The translations under genes were made by a program, and so were the position numbers. Of a stretch of DNA of 64,000 nucleotides, positions 1-10,002 are shown one piece after another; position 1 is the stretch's first letter; each line of letters begins with the position of its first letter. Location of the stretch: the NCBI RefSeq assembly GCF_029784165.1, contig NC_073696.1, positions 106,166,665-106,230,664 on the forward strand. The letters are read 5' to 3'. This DNA comes from Wyeomyia smithii. Its lineage: Eukaryota; Arthropoda; Insecta; Diptera; Culicidae. A model generated the notes under the pieces. It saw only the letters and a program-made list of their open reading frames with translations, searched no databases and had not been told where the DNA came from.

Positions 1-51
1 TTTTTAGTTATGCTCTTCTGATCGGGGACCGCTTTTTCCTTATATTTCAGT
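1..51 (-). pseudogene. Reverse transcriptase remnant, piece left of the Transib-like insertion
   Basis: Read on the minus strand, this short stretch continues the reverse transcriptase frame that stops at 2055. If the element at 52-2054 and one copy of its 5-bp target duplication are ignored, the frame runs without a break from ...KIEKAL into KYKEKAV. That pattern fits the start of the conserved block before the catalytic aspartate in Jockey/LOA-type elements. The remnant probably runs beyond the left edge of the window. Confidence 0.55.
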
Positions 52-555
52 CACGGTGCTCCTGAGACCGTTATTATCAAAAAAAAAAGTACCATGAAAA
101 CGGTAAATGCCAGTTTGTTCGTTATGATGTTCTTCATCTCTGGGTAAATTTTGAAAAAAATCGTTGGTGGCATTTTTGAGTTATGTCCATTTTATGTCAA
201 AATGTCCGATTTTCTTAGAAAATTCGTACTAAATCCACCAGTAACCAGTATTAGCCTCTCTGTTTTTAATGAAACTTTATAGGAATAGATGGTTTGCCTG
301 CCGATATGCAATTTTTATAACAATAAAGCAATCCCAAGCTTTGGAAAGGGCCTAAGTTCTTTATTTTAATAAAACTGATATAACCTAGCAGTAAAAAGTT
401 TATTTCAAATTATGTTGCGGTTACTTCAGCAGCATGCGTCAGAATCTGTCCACAGTGACTCTTACTTGGGAGCGATACAAAACTGTATCAACATCAATGG
501 CCTACAAATCACAGTTGTTGAATGCAGTTGTTGATTATAATAACGGACACTTATA

Positions 556-1401
556 CTGCCCATAAAAGCAAAAGAGTCCCATATGTAAATGTGCTCACAG
601 TTGAGAAATTTGCAAATGAAATTCTAATCTTCAATTTATAGCAAATAACTATGATTTAACTAAAAGTATGTTTTATTCAACTGTATGTTCATGAGGTGAA
701 GCATTATGTATTTCCATGAGTTCTAAGAACATTTGCCTGAGTTCCAGGCTTGGAAATAAAAGATGGGACTCGTTTGCCTTTATTTTTTCTATATATACAA
801 AAAATAAAAGCATATCTTTCTCCACACATTCTAAGACGGCCAAGGCATTTATTATTATTCCTTTTAGTGTCTGCCATGTGAACAGTTTATTTTGACCCAA
901 CATTTTTGGACCATAGAATTGCAATATAGCGATTTGGGTTTAACGGATTGTAGCATGAACCGGTGCATGTTATTTACCAAAGAGCAACTACAGCTGATAG
1001 ACGAAAGCTCGTTAGACATAGAGTCTACAATGAAATTCCTTGAGAGTCCACAACAAATTGATACAGACCGTAAGGCCACACTCCTGAACACTTTATTTCT
1101 ACTCATCCCAAATGTATAGGAGGATTTCTGGAAACAGTTGCCAGGAAAAAACTTCACTTTACTTTCGATTTTCTTCGAGAATACAAATAAGTTTTATTCA
1201 GTTTTAATGCTTAGGATGGGACTCGTATGCCTTTATTTTCAATATGGAACAGGCAAGGCTTGGTATTTTTCTATTATTTTTTAGAACAAACATTCAAATT
1301 TCATCAAGGCATACGGAAATATGAACAAAATTAGATACATTGACAACATATACTCAAATTTGCCTAAAAGTAATATGAGACTCTTATGCTTTTATGAGCA
1401 G
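556..1401. mobile_element. Nested DNA element with 4-bp TATA target duplication
   Basis: The ends are CTGCCCATAAAAGCAAAAGA on the left and the inverted near-copy CTGCTCATAAAAGCATAAGA on the right. They are flanked by TATA at 552-555 and 1402-1405. The word GGGACTCGT.TGCCTTTAT recurs inside near 768 and 1214, so the end motif is repeated subterminally. A second member with the same ends and a TTTA duplication lies at 53061-53504. I cannot assign a superfamily. It sits wholly inside the Transib-like element and is therefore the younger insertion. Confidence 0.6.
673..924 (-). pseudogene. Open fragment inside the 4-bp-duplication element, possible transposase relic
   Basis: An 83-codon open frame on the minus strand contains LFTWQTLKGIIINALAVLE, which faintly recalls a helical stretch of P/THAP-type transposases. 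The frame opens at TTG and has a stop a few codons upstream, so it is not an intact gene. No catalytic residues can be identified. It may be chance coding capacity; the resemblance is my impression only. Confidence 0.2.
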
Positions 1402-2054
1402 TATAGTTAATTTCTGTTTTATTTCCTATTTCTTTTTTATTGCATAGTTATAATGTAAGTAGATTTGAACATATGTATGGTAAATATACATGCAAAATAA
1501 TATCATAAACGCGAAAAATATATACATTAGGAACTTGGAATGAAAATGAAGAAAAAAATATGCACCTTTCATAACCCAACATTGCAGCATTATGTTATGT
1601 TACACCCACTTAATCATAACGTTGGAGAACTATGACATTTTATCCATTAAAAAATAATTTAAAATGGTTCATGCCATCAAAATGTAATGAATTGATTCTG
1701 TTATATCTAACGTTTTTTTAATAACGATCCGAGGTGCACCGTAGAAGAAGATACGCCCTTTTCAAAGCTTGCGCTTGTTTTATTTATATAAAAATTGCTT
1801 GTCAGGAGGCAAAATATCTATTCCTACAATGTTTCATCGAAATCTGAGAGGCTATGACTAATTACTTATGAAGTTTGTATGAATTTTCTAAGGATATCGG
1901 ACATTTCAACATAAAATGGACGAAACTCAAAAATGCCACCAAGGATTTTTTTAAAAATTCACACAGAGATGTAGAACATCATAACGAACAAACTGGTGTT
2001 CACCGTTTTCATGGTACCTTTTTTTTTGATAATAACGGTCTCAGGAGCACCGTG

Positions 2055-2390
2055 TCAGTGCCTTCTCGATTTTTGTCACTAGGCAATGCAAAGCGGTTTC
2101 TGTAGTTTTGCCCTGTTGATAGGCATATTGATGCTTATGCAAGGGCAAATCCTTCAGAAATTCACTGCGGATGTAGTTAACCGTAATTTTCTGCATCAAC
2201 TTGAAAAGCGTTGACGTCAAACTTATAGATCTGAAAGCCTTGGGCAATGTTCTGTCTTTTCTGCCCGACTTTGGTATAAACACCACCTTTACGCTTTGCC
2301 AGCTGACTGGGATGTGCCCCAGAGTAAAGCTGGCTCGAAAAAAGTTGATCAGTGTAGTAGATACTGCGATTGTTAGAAAAATTAAGCTAA
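2055..2390 (-). pseudogene. Non-LTR retrotransposon reverse transcriptase fragment (Jockey/LOA type)
   Basis: On the minus strand the frame reads GHIPVSWQSVKVVFIPKSGR, then a PKAFR.ISLTS block, then QYAYQQGKTTETALHCL. This is the order of the N-terminal reverse transcriptase motifs of Jockey/LOA-group insect retrotransposons (W..VKVVFIPK, FRPISLTS, HQ.AY..GKST). The catalytic YADD region is not in the window. The frame is open from about 2385 to 2055 and resumes at 51-1 beyond the inserted Transib-like element. Confidence 0.7.
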
Positions 2391-2400
2391 TACTTGCAAC

Positions 2401-2489
2401 AGTGTAAAACGATTTGAATCGTTATTCGAGCAGATGGCACTCGACTTTAATCGGAAGCAATCGGTATCGATCTTATGTCCTTTTACACT
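2401..2489. repeat. Possible short inverted-repeat element
   Basis: AGTGTAAAA at 2401 is repeated in inverted form as TTTTACACT ending at 2489, bounding 89 bases inside the non-LTR remnant. The arms are only 9 bases and no target duplication is obvious, so this may be chance. Confidence 0.2.
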
Positions 2490-2639
2490 CTGAGAGAAAG
2501 AGACAATCACATAACCCATTTTCATCTTTGTCTATCTACGTTGAGCGACGCAATGCGAAATGTGCCGAAGCGTCCGCGACGCGACTCATTCTGTTGGTGA
2601 TAGTTGAGAACATTGGACGTGCAATGGATTGAGGTAAAT

Positions 2640-3500
2640 GTCACGACAATCAGTTCGGACATGGTGATGCTCTATAAGCATCCCAGTTGGACGTTATTTT
2701 GGCCCTATCTAGCTTCCCGACGAAGGATGGTAAGAGTTTCGTTCCAACAGGGCCCATCACGGCAGACTGTCCGTTTCGTTAACGTTCAACTGGAGTTCGA
2801 ATATTCATATGGCAGGATGTCCTTGAGCTAACCAGATATTTCTTGAAAAAGTTCCAGTTGGTTTTCTTTGGATGCTTAAAGTGTTCTTCTCTGAGAGTAG
2901 TAGCTTCGATGTCAAATCTGATATGTCTTTATAGTCTGATAAACTTGGTTCATCAGAGATGAACCACTTCGTGTGTATACATCCGAGCTTCCCCAGACAG
3001 TGTGGTGCGCGTGGTATCGCAGCCGACGATGAGCGGTTTATCGATGCCCCGGCAAGTAAGCGGAGGCAGGAAGCTCTGTGCCGCTTTATAGTTCGACGAC
3101 TGCTGGTCCAGCTCCACCATCAGTTCGACGGTCTTTTCAGTGACGTTGCGATGGCATCCTCGCCTTGCACATGTGGAAAAACCGTCGTTCTGGAACGTAG
3201 ACGAAGTAGACGGAGGTTTCTCTCGTTCGTGGTGACCACATAGTCCTGAAAGTACCCGACGAATCTTAGTGCCTTTGGCAGGTCCTTCGTATGAAATACA
3301 CGAAGGTGTGCTTCCTCCCACTGTTTGAGAGAAGACGCCGTAGTCTTCAGCCATCTGACTGTGTCGCTATCGATTCGGTGTAGGAGGCTCCGCGCATGCC
3401 AAGCCCCGAGGTTTTTTGCAGCTCGAGCCCTCAGCGCTTCTGTTTTGCGACGCAGTGTCAGTCGACCGTTATCGCTTATTTACGACCTGACCTAAGCGGT
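2640..3500 (-). pseudogene. Non-LTR retrotransposon remnant, endonuclease and upstream region
   Basis: Minus-strand reading across several frames gives LIVGCDTTRTTLSGEARMYT and, in a second frame, HHTVWGSSDVYTR. Both match the IGCDANAHHTVWGSSDINTRG block of the apurinic-type endonuclease of Jockey/LOA elements. Farther downstream EEHFKHPKKTNWNFFKKYL resembles the linker before the reverse transcriptase. Order and strand agree with the reverse transcriptase piece at 2055-2390, so this is one decayed copy with frameshifts and stops. Upstream, around 3260-3480, the open frame includes LKQWEEAHLRVFHTKDLPKA, probably also part of the element. Confidence 0.6.
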
Positions 3501-4336
3501 TAATCTGGTCGACTGATTGACAAACAAAGCTTACTGCCTACTCGCGTGAGTGGCCTTGGTTCAGCAGTCTTTGCGATTGGGAGAAGCAGCAGTTGCGATT
3601 GGGAGAACCCTTTTGACGGCAGCACGAGATGACTCAGTCCCTTGGTTATTCGACTGCGTCACCGCAGGGGGTTTTCCTTTTTCCCGCTAGACGAACCAAG
3701 GATTAGTGATGAAACCGAGGACCCTCCGTTCAGCGATTCGCTGTCGAGGTTGAAGTAATCCTCCAGTTCTATATCCTCAGTTCTGCCTGTTGCATGCGGC
3801 CTTGTAGGGGTGCACGCCAAGGAGCTTCTCAACTCCATTTGTTTCGGCAGAGTACGGGTGCCGTTGCCCGAGTTTGAAATTAATTGTTTGTTTAAAGAAT
3901 CCAGTATTGATCCCACGTCACGAAAGAAGGGAATTCTCTGCGTGTTACGATGGCCTAACGCAGAAGACTAGAATACTGTGGAAGAGCGCTAGGTATTCCA
4001 CAGACTCCGTTAGCAGCTAGGAATTTGTTAACCAAAACACTGAATTTGAATTTGTGAACAAAAAACCGGGCCGACTGCCGACAGAAACAAGATGTACGCC
4101 ACCACCAGGAAGCTGGTCGTTAAGTTTGACACGTCGCTGAGCCGGTTGGTTAAAATCCTAAAGCGTGAAACGTTACAAGTGAGTATCCAGACCGGAGTAC
4201 ACGGAGAGGTAGCTGCAGGAAATCCTGGATAGAAACCACAAGCTGCGCCATACGTGAGAAAGACAATCAGTTAGGCAATAACGTTAGGATCCCCCAACAG
4301 TGCTCCAAGCATGGCCCCTCGAGTCGTATTGGGTCA
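3501..4336. other. Stretch without a recognised gene
   Basis: Moderately GC-rich sequence that probably includes the 5' part of the decayed non-LTR copy. It has an 86-codon minus-strand frame (3659-3916) and a short plus-strand frame beginning ATG at 4091. I recognise neither. A tandem word GCGATTGGGAGAA occurs near 3575 and 3597. Confidence 0.3.
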
Positions 4337-4338
4337 TA

Positions 4339-4472
4339 CAGCAAAGTATTTTTTACACGATTCTACGTACCGTGCAAAAAACCGTGTGAGAAACCGCGTT
4401 ATTTGGAAAAACGTCGTAAAATAACGTGTAAAATGAAACCGTGTAAAAAAACGTGTAAAGAAAACTTTGCTG
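4339..4472. mobile_element. Short MITE whose interior repeats its own end motif
   Basis: Ends CAGCAAAGTATTTTTTACACG and its inverted near-copy are flanked by TA on both sides (4337-4338 and 4473-4474), as expected for a TA-inserting (Tc1/mariner-type) MITE. The 134-bp interior is mostly variants of ACCGTGTAAAAA in both orientations, so the end motif has been amplified inside. The design parallels the larger element at 6447-6772. Confidence 0.6.
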
Positions 4473-4600
4473 TACTGTCCCAGTTGGTGTACGGAAATGG
4501 TTGGAAAGCTAACAGTGCTCAACAAATCAAATTTCATTTCATTAGATGTGCCGCAAAGTGGTCCGCAATGTGATTTAAACAGGAGACGGCAACATGCTAT

Positions 4601-4905
4601 CACAGACTAACAGACATAACACGTCGAACAAATTTTCAATAAAATCATCGTTTGGATTATTCCAGTACTTTACGTTAGTAATACTAGCACCATCTGCTGT
4701 CGTGTTCGCGCTGCGTCATGTATTTCGACATCAGCGCCAGCGTTACTGCGTGTGTCAAATGGGGAACTACAAAATATGTATGAGATTACATGACAGCGCC
4801 CCAGACGACGTTTTCGCGCGATGACTGTTATTTGATTGAAGATTTGAAATGAACGTTTTTTGTGGCGATGGAGCTAGGTTCCAGTGTTACGTCTGTTAGT
4901 CTGTG
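4601..4905 (+). mobile_element. 305-bp MITE, copy 1
   Basis: Terminal inverted repeats CACAGACTAACAGACATAAC (left) and the matching GTTACGTCTGTTAGTCTGTG (right). The 305-bp length is the same as copy 2 at 5074-5378, which lies in the opposite orientation. No clear target duplication is visible. The family is not named here. Confidence 0.7.
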
Positions 4906-5073
4906 GTGTTAGTGTTACTAACGTAAAGTACTGGAATCATCCGAACGCTCTACACGTTTGACAGTAGGCAACATATCGGGGATTTATTTAAAAATAAAGC
5001 CCTGAGGCAGGCGCCAAGCAAAAGTTACATATCGCATTGGTCGGGAATACTCTTCACTCATTCAACATAGCAT

Positions 5074-5378
5074 CACAGACTAACAGACGTAACACTGGAA
5101 CCTAGCTCCATCGCCACAAAAAACGATCATTTCAAATTTTCAATCGAATAACAGTCATCGCGCGAAAACGTCGTCTGGAGCGCTGTCATGCAATCTCATA
5201 CATATTTTGTAGTTTCCCATTTGACACATGCAGTAACGCTGGCGCTGATGTCGAAATTCATGACGCAGCGCGAACACGACAGCAGATGGTGCTAGTGTTA
5301 CTAACGTAAAGTACTGGAATCATCCAAACGATGATTTTATTGAAAATTTGTTCGACGTGTTATGTCTGTTAGTCTGTG
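5074..5378 (-). mobile_element. 305-bp MITE, copy 2, inverted
   Basis: This is a reverse-complement copy of the 4601-4905 element, with the same terminal repeats and exactly the same length. The linker 4906-5073 between copies 1 and 2 carries an extra piece of the same family (TGTTACTAACGTAAAGTACT near 4912), so the cluster was built by several insertions or rearrangements. Confidence 0.7.
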
Positions 5379-5546
5379 CTAACACCATCTGCTGCCGTGT
5401 TCGCGCTGACTCATGTATTTTCACATCAGCGCTAGCGTTACTGCATATGTAAAATGGGGAACCACAAAATATGTATGAGATTGCATCACAATGATCTTTT
5501 TTGTGGCGATGAAGCTAGGTTCCAGTGTTACGTCTGTTAGTCTGTG
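5379..5546 (+). mobile_element. 305-bp MITE family, truncated copy 3
   Basis: Directly abutting copy 2, this piece matches the right half of copy 1, starting at CACCATCTGCTG and ending in the same terminal TCTGTTAGTCTGTG. The left half is missing. Confidence 0.65.
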
Positions 5547-5620
5547 ATAGAACCTTTCTCAAGAACCTATTTTAAAAATATGTTTGAAATACCGATAGAA
5601 TACAGGTGAGACCCTTCTAC

Positions 5621-5892
5621 CACAGAGAACAGACATTCATGTTCATATAAAGAAATTTGAAAATCGTGTGTAGAAATTTGAATCAAAATACGTTAATACA
5701 CTAACGACACCTGTGTTGTGGTGCCCCAGTTGCACTGCATAAATATTGCGGTATCGATATTTTATCGATATCAGTGCTTGGTTTGGAAGTGACAGAAGCG
5801 CTACCTAGCGGGAACATTACCACTTAGTGGTAAATGACGGATGCAAGTTTCTACACATCTTTTGAAAAGAAGATGAACGTCTGTTCTTTGTG
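5621..5892. mobile_element. hAT-like MITE
   Basis: Ends CACAGAGAACAGACATTCAT and its inverted near-copy CACAAAGAACAGACGTTCAT are flanked by CTTCTAC on both sides (5614-5620 and 5893-5899). The duplication is 7 bp, or 8 if the first C is shared. CA ends and a 7-8 bp duplication suggest a hAT-type non-autonomous element of 272 bp. Confidence 0.65.
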
Positions 5893-6225
5893 CTTCTACC
5901 AAAGTGTCCAATACATCGATGCCTCTAAAGCTATGCAAAGTATATTAAGATCAGTCATATCTGTAGTGTGTTATGCACATCCCAATAGGCAACATTCCGT
6001 TACATAAATCTGTATGTTACATTGTTACGTCGCGCGACAATGCTGGTGCAATAAAATGGAATCATTGCATATATTGGGGCGCTTGCCCACAATCCCATAT
6101 TCGCAACAAGGCATCAACATGGAAAACCTATCCTTTGAATAGACCGTATGAATAAAAGTATCTGCTTTACTTTTCACGTGTAAACCCTATGGAAGAAGTG
6201 AAGCGATCACTATTACTTAGTTATT

Positions 6226-6385
6226 AGGGTGGGGAATATTGATCGATTTTCCAGAACCAAGTTTTTTTGGTTCTTTTTGGGGTACCAAACAACCCTAAAC
6301 TTACCTGAGGTCGATTGGTTTTGTCTCCGCTTGGCGCATTGCATTTAAAATTTGCATGAAAATTCATATAACGATTCCCCACCCT
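6226..6385. mobile_element. 160-bp MITE with AGGGTGGGGAAT ends
   Basis: AGGGTGGGGAAT at the left and ATTCCCCACCCT at the right bound 160 bp, with ATT on both sides as a possible 3-bp duplication. The interior word GAACCAAGTTTTTTTGGTTC and the segment GTCGATTGGTTTTGTCTCCGC recur in diverged form at 57440-57560 and 58420-58560, so this is a dispersed family. Confidence 0.65.
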
Positions 6386-6446
6386 ATTACTTATAAAGAC
6401 TGGAAATGTAATAGACGTTGACAAAGAACTCAACGCAACGCAACTA

Positions 6447-6772
6447 CACTAAGGTCGCTTGTGACGCGGTTTTTTTACGCGGGTTTTTTTACGCGGCTTT
6501 TTTACGCGGATTCCGGAATTTACGCGGTTTGTTTACGCGGATTCCGGAATTTACGCGGTTTTTTTACGCGGATTCCGGAATTTACGCGGTATTTTTTTTT
6601 TGCCCGGATTTCGGTTCCCCTTCACTCGGAATGCAAAATTAACGATGGTTTTTTTTACGTGGATTCCGGAATTTACGCGGTTTTTTTTACGCGGATTCCG
6701 GAACTTACGCGGTTTTTTTTACGCGGTTTTTTTACGCAGCACATATCCCCCGCGTAAAAAGCGACTTTAGTG
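6447..6772. mobile_element. MITE with internal tandem repeats
   Basis: Ends CACTAAGGTCGCTT and its inverted near-copy are flanked by TA (6445-6446 and 6773-6774). Inside are five copies of ACGCGGATTCCGGAATTTAC followed by GCGG and a T-run, between about 6497 and 6720, plus shorter TTTACGCGG units. The CGCGTAAAAA word is also part of the right end, so the tandem array echoes the termini, as in the 4339-4472 element. Confidence 0.65.
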
Positions 6773-6774
6773 TA

Positions 6775-7277
6775 TAACCTCTCTTGTCTAAGAGCTTAAT
6801 TATTTACACTGCACACTTTTGTTTTTGTATGTAGAATAAATGGTTTTTAAAAATGCCCAGATTTTGTTTTGTGCCCAAAACATGGTGGAAAACTGTCATC
6901 ACACAAATCCAAACCACTAATAAGTACGTTCCTATCTTTCATAAATATTTTATTTCGTTGTAATTTATTGGCTTTGTTTTAACAACTTCGTATTCTTAGG
7001 TTTTACAAAGGTAACTGTGACAATATTGATCGTAATAGTACTTCAATGTGACATCTCTCGTTATACGTATCGTTTCAAATCTACTGATTATCCGAGTATT
7101 GCGCCTGTACATCGCTTCACACACGCACACATGTCCCTCTAATGCACGTGTTTGGCTCGATTCGTTATTCTTATATCCTTTTACGACTCTAACGTCGGAA
7201 AATAAATACATCTGTCGCAAAAAAAAACTATGCACTTACTCCCCCGGCCTGGTCAGTTTTTCCCGGCTGATACGACT
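6775..7277 (-). other. Probable 3' untranslated region of the tetraspan-like gene
   Basis: Downstream of the stop codon at 7278-7280 on the minus strand the sequence is AT-rich and free of recognised transposons back to 6773. AATAAA-type polyadenylation words in the gene's orientation occur near 6949-6968. The exact cleavage site cannot be fixed from sequence alone. Confidence 0.4.
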
Positions 7278-8376
7278 CTACAGCGCTACATCTCGATACT
7301 TTCGAAAGTCATCTGACTCATTTCCCAATGATTGGCGACTGTTATTTGCACTGTTGAGATAAGCGTTACTGTACCCATAGCTAAGGGTCGAGTGGTTTGC
7401 TCCACCATAAGCTGCCCGCGGATCCCCAGAGTGATGATGGCGCGGACTGTAATGGTGATTATGAGGGTGGACTGGCTGATGGCCTGCGGCCGTGAAGTAT
7501 CCACCACCCATCGAAGCCGGTGGAGGAAAATTGTTGTGATGCATCTGATAGATTTGATACGGATGCATGGCTCCGTAGTGGAAGTATGCCGGCGGGTATG
7601 CACTATAAGCCGGATTATAAGCGATGACATTCCACGGATTCAGGGTGTAGTTCTTGAGCAGATTATTGCCGTATCGATCGTTCTTTTTATATGGCAGTGG
7701 TGACTCCGAAAGTGTAATATTACCGAGGTTCTCCAGCGAGACACAGTTTCGACCAAGGATTTTATTGTTTTTGGTAGACTCAATCGTGTAATAAATTGGA
7801 TCGTTGGTGACCGCCGTCGGGTCAGTGTTCATATCTACAACGCTATTGTTATCTTTGCTAGCTTTGTTATCTTTACTCGTACTGTCGTTCAACTTATTGT
7901 TGATCTTATTTTTAAGATTGTTGTTTAGGACACTGTCCGTTTCATCAGTTCCCGGTTTCTCTTTGGCAGTCTTTTTCTCGTTGTTGGTAAGGAATTTTGG
8001 AGGGAAAATAAACCGAAGATCCAGCAGCGACTGCGTCTTCTTGCATTCCGCTCCCATCGGTGGCGGCGGGGGACCAATATACTGGGAAGGGTTCAACCCG
8101 AATATGCTCGCGTTGAACTCGCTCTGTGATCCGTACAAATTATTATAAGCCGTATACTGTTGCACCAGGTCCCCGGAATTGTTGTCGTGCGATACGTAGC
8201 CTGGATTGTCGAACCCAGTCGATGGCCGTCGGCTCATTTGACTACGTTTGCTAGCCCGCAGTGAGTTCATGCCGTTGGTAGTGGCGTTGAAAGGAGTAGT
8301 CGGTGTCGGTGTGGTCAGTTGGAGCCTTGATGCAAGGGACTCGAGCTGTGCTAAAACCTTTTTCTCTTGGCGCCAT
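7278..8376 (-). CDS. Host gene exon 6 (terminal): cytoplasmic tail and stop
   Basis: The acceptor is TTTCCTATTTTTAG just above 8376, entered in phase 2, so the frame continues from exon 5 into WRQEKKVLAQLESLASRLQ. The tail of about 365 residues is hydrophilic and low in complexity. It has a Pro/Thr patch, GFDNPGYVSHDNN, a GPPPPPMG run, a Lys/Asn-rich middle, then Tyr/His-rich NPAYSAYPPAYFHYGAM and HPHNHHYSPRHHH. It ends at a TAG after KYRDVAL. No enzyme motif is present. Likely a cytoplasmic tail able to bind partners through its proline and tyrosine motifs; that role is inferred. Confidence 0.88.
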
Positions 8377-8377
8377 C

Positions 8378-9039
8378 TAAAAATAGGAAACAACGTAGTA
8401 TTTCGCATTGATCTTCATAGAAAATATCATATGAAATAAAACCATTAAGTAATAATGCCAGTTTGTTCATCATCATCTAAGTGTTGTTATGTTAATTTCC
8501 ATGACATTTTTCAGCCTTATTAATTTGTTATTTCAAAAGTCACCTAATTATTTTCCCCACTCGACAGCCTATGTGCTCTATTTTTTGTTAATATTTTTAA
8601 GATTTTGTCGTTCTCAGAAATGTAACAACTTTGCCGGCAAAGGCTCGATTTTCTAATCTTTTCTTTGATTTTCAGGTAATTGAATGTTGTTGCTGTTCTT
8701 GAATACAGTATGAGAAGTTTTTGACAGTCACAAATTGAGTAAGCTTTGTCGTAACTCGAATTTTCCAACATTGGGGCAAATTTTGTTTAGAAAACCTTCT
8801 ATTTAAAGCAAATACCTAAACAACTTATGGTAAGCATCTCTATGTTGTATAGCTTTTTGACTGAGAGCATTTTTCGTAGCCCTCTGCTCATTTCGTTGTT
8901 TCCGAATGGAGAACTGTTACGCTCTTTGATGAGACCTATTTTAAACAATTAATTCGCCAAACATTAAGCTACGTTTTTGCAGAATGTTAAATAATTGAAA
9001 TTACGTAACTACTATGAATTGTGTAAGTGATCGTTAATC
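8378..9039. other. Intron 5, part downstream of the BEL element
   Basis: AT-rich intron sequence of the tetraspan-like gene with no recognised coding capacity, repeat or element boundary up to the CTAAG duplication at 9040. Confidence 0.5.
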
Positions 9040-9044
9040 CTAAG

Positions 9045-9404
9045 TGTTGCGAAACAGAGACAGAGTTCGATAACGCTATTGATTGGTGCTACCAGGCACT
9101 GATCCCACACGTACACGATCGCACCTACGATCATATAATATCGATTAGATCGATTCTTATCGACACCCGGTAGCATCCATAGAATCGCATCTCAGCCTGA
9201 GTAGAACGATAAAATGTGATAGATATCAGTCGCGAATAAACCTTTATATGAAACGGTTGTGACGCCTTAGATCTCTCCACGTCCGAATAAAGGCTGGGTG
9301 CCTCCCAGAGTCCCAGCAGTGTAACCGTGCAAGTTTTTAGTTCCAGCACCGAAAATCCCGACAGTGTGGCCGCTCTGATCCGGCCCAAGTTTTAGTAATA
9401 AACA
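9045..9404 (+). repeat. 5' LTR of the BEL/Pao element
   Basis: 360 bp starting TGTTGCGAAA and ending AATAAACA, identical to the 3' LTR except for two substitutions. It contains several AATAAA-type words (near 9235, 9284 and 9399) and a TTTATATGAAAC word that could serve as promoter. It carries the element's promoter and polyadenylation signals by analogy with other LTR elements. Confidence 0.95.
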
Positions 9405-9407
9405 TTT

Positions 9408-9424
9408 TGGTCCTTCGAGCCGGA
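9408..9424 (+). promoter_or_regulatory. Primer binding site, complementary to tRNA-Tyr 3' end
   Basis: Three bases after the LTR lies TGGTCCTTCGAGCCGGA. Its reverse complement TCCGGCTCGAAGGACCA is the acceptor end plus CCA of animal tRNA-Tyr (17 matching bases, then a mismatch). Minus-strand DNA synthesis would start here. Confidence 0.85.
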
Positions 9425-10002
9425 TCAGTGGACCGTCGGATCGGGAATTCGTGCTGAAACGTGACACGTGGACATTGTAAACCCGCCATCGCGCGTGATG
9501 TGAATACGTTCGACCTATGAAAAGGTCAAAGAACAAAGAGAACAAAGAACTTAATCAAGTGGTGACAGTGTAATCCAAAGTGAGTGCTTTCTAAAAAATG
9601 ATTACTGAATCATCATCGGCGTCATCGGAAGCTGGAAACTTGAATCAGCTGTAGGAAGCTACAAACCGACGCGCGCAGATTGCCTGGATAATAAGAGAGA
9701 AGTCGCATGTGCATGTATATTATTTGTTAGTGGCGTTGCATGTGGTACCCGCCATTGCGGAAATTCTGATGGTTACTATTGAGCTAAATAAAATTATAAT
9801 AGAATAAGTTGCTTGCGAGTTTTCTTTTGATTTGTGTTGGATTTTGAGTGTGAGCCCTTCATTCACTGATTGACGATTTCTGGAAATTTCGCTGGCATTT
9901 GTTGGTCGGTCTTGTTCGCTTTCATGAATTTTACTGTCAATTGTTGAGGTCGCGCGCGTGAAACGATTCGCTGTCAATAGTGCGATTATTGCAAGTGTTA
10001 AG
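9425..10002 (+). other. Leader between primer site and gag start
   Basis: About 580 bases with no domain-bearing frame. The gag frame is open upstream from 9958 (GTG), but the first ATG is at 10003, where the protein reads MPVSTLRELQMQERQLRN. A packaging signal would be expected in this leader; none can be pointed to. Confidence 0.5.

Larger units (their letters stand above)
52..2054. mobile_element. Transib-like DNA transposon, non-autonomous, with long terminal inverted repeats
   Basis: Both ends begin CACGGTGCTCCTGAGACCGT and the inverted similarity continues inward for about 300 bases (52 to ~350 against ~1745 to 2054), with scattered differences. A perfect 5-bp target duplication TCAGT flanks it (47-51 and 2055-2059). 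A 5-bp duplication with a CAC..TG heptamer end is typical of Transib, the superfamily related to RAG1; assignment rests on those two features only. No Transib transposase is visible inside. It interrupts a non-LTR retrotransposon reverse transcriptase, and its interior holds another element at 556-1401. Confidence 0.65.

Noticed and set aside
7286..8148. Several frames overlapping exon 6 on both strands
   Set aside because: Shadows of the exon 6 reading frame, which is supported by splice phase and exon joins.
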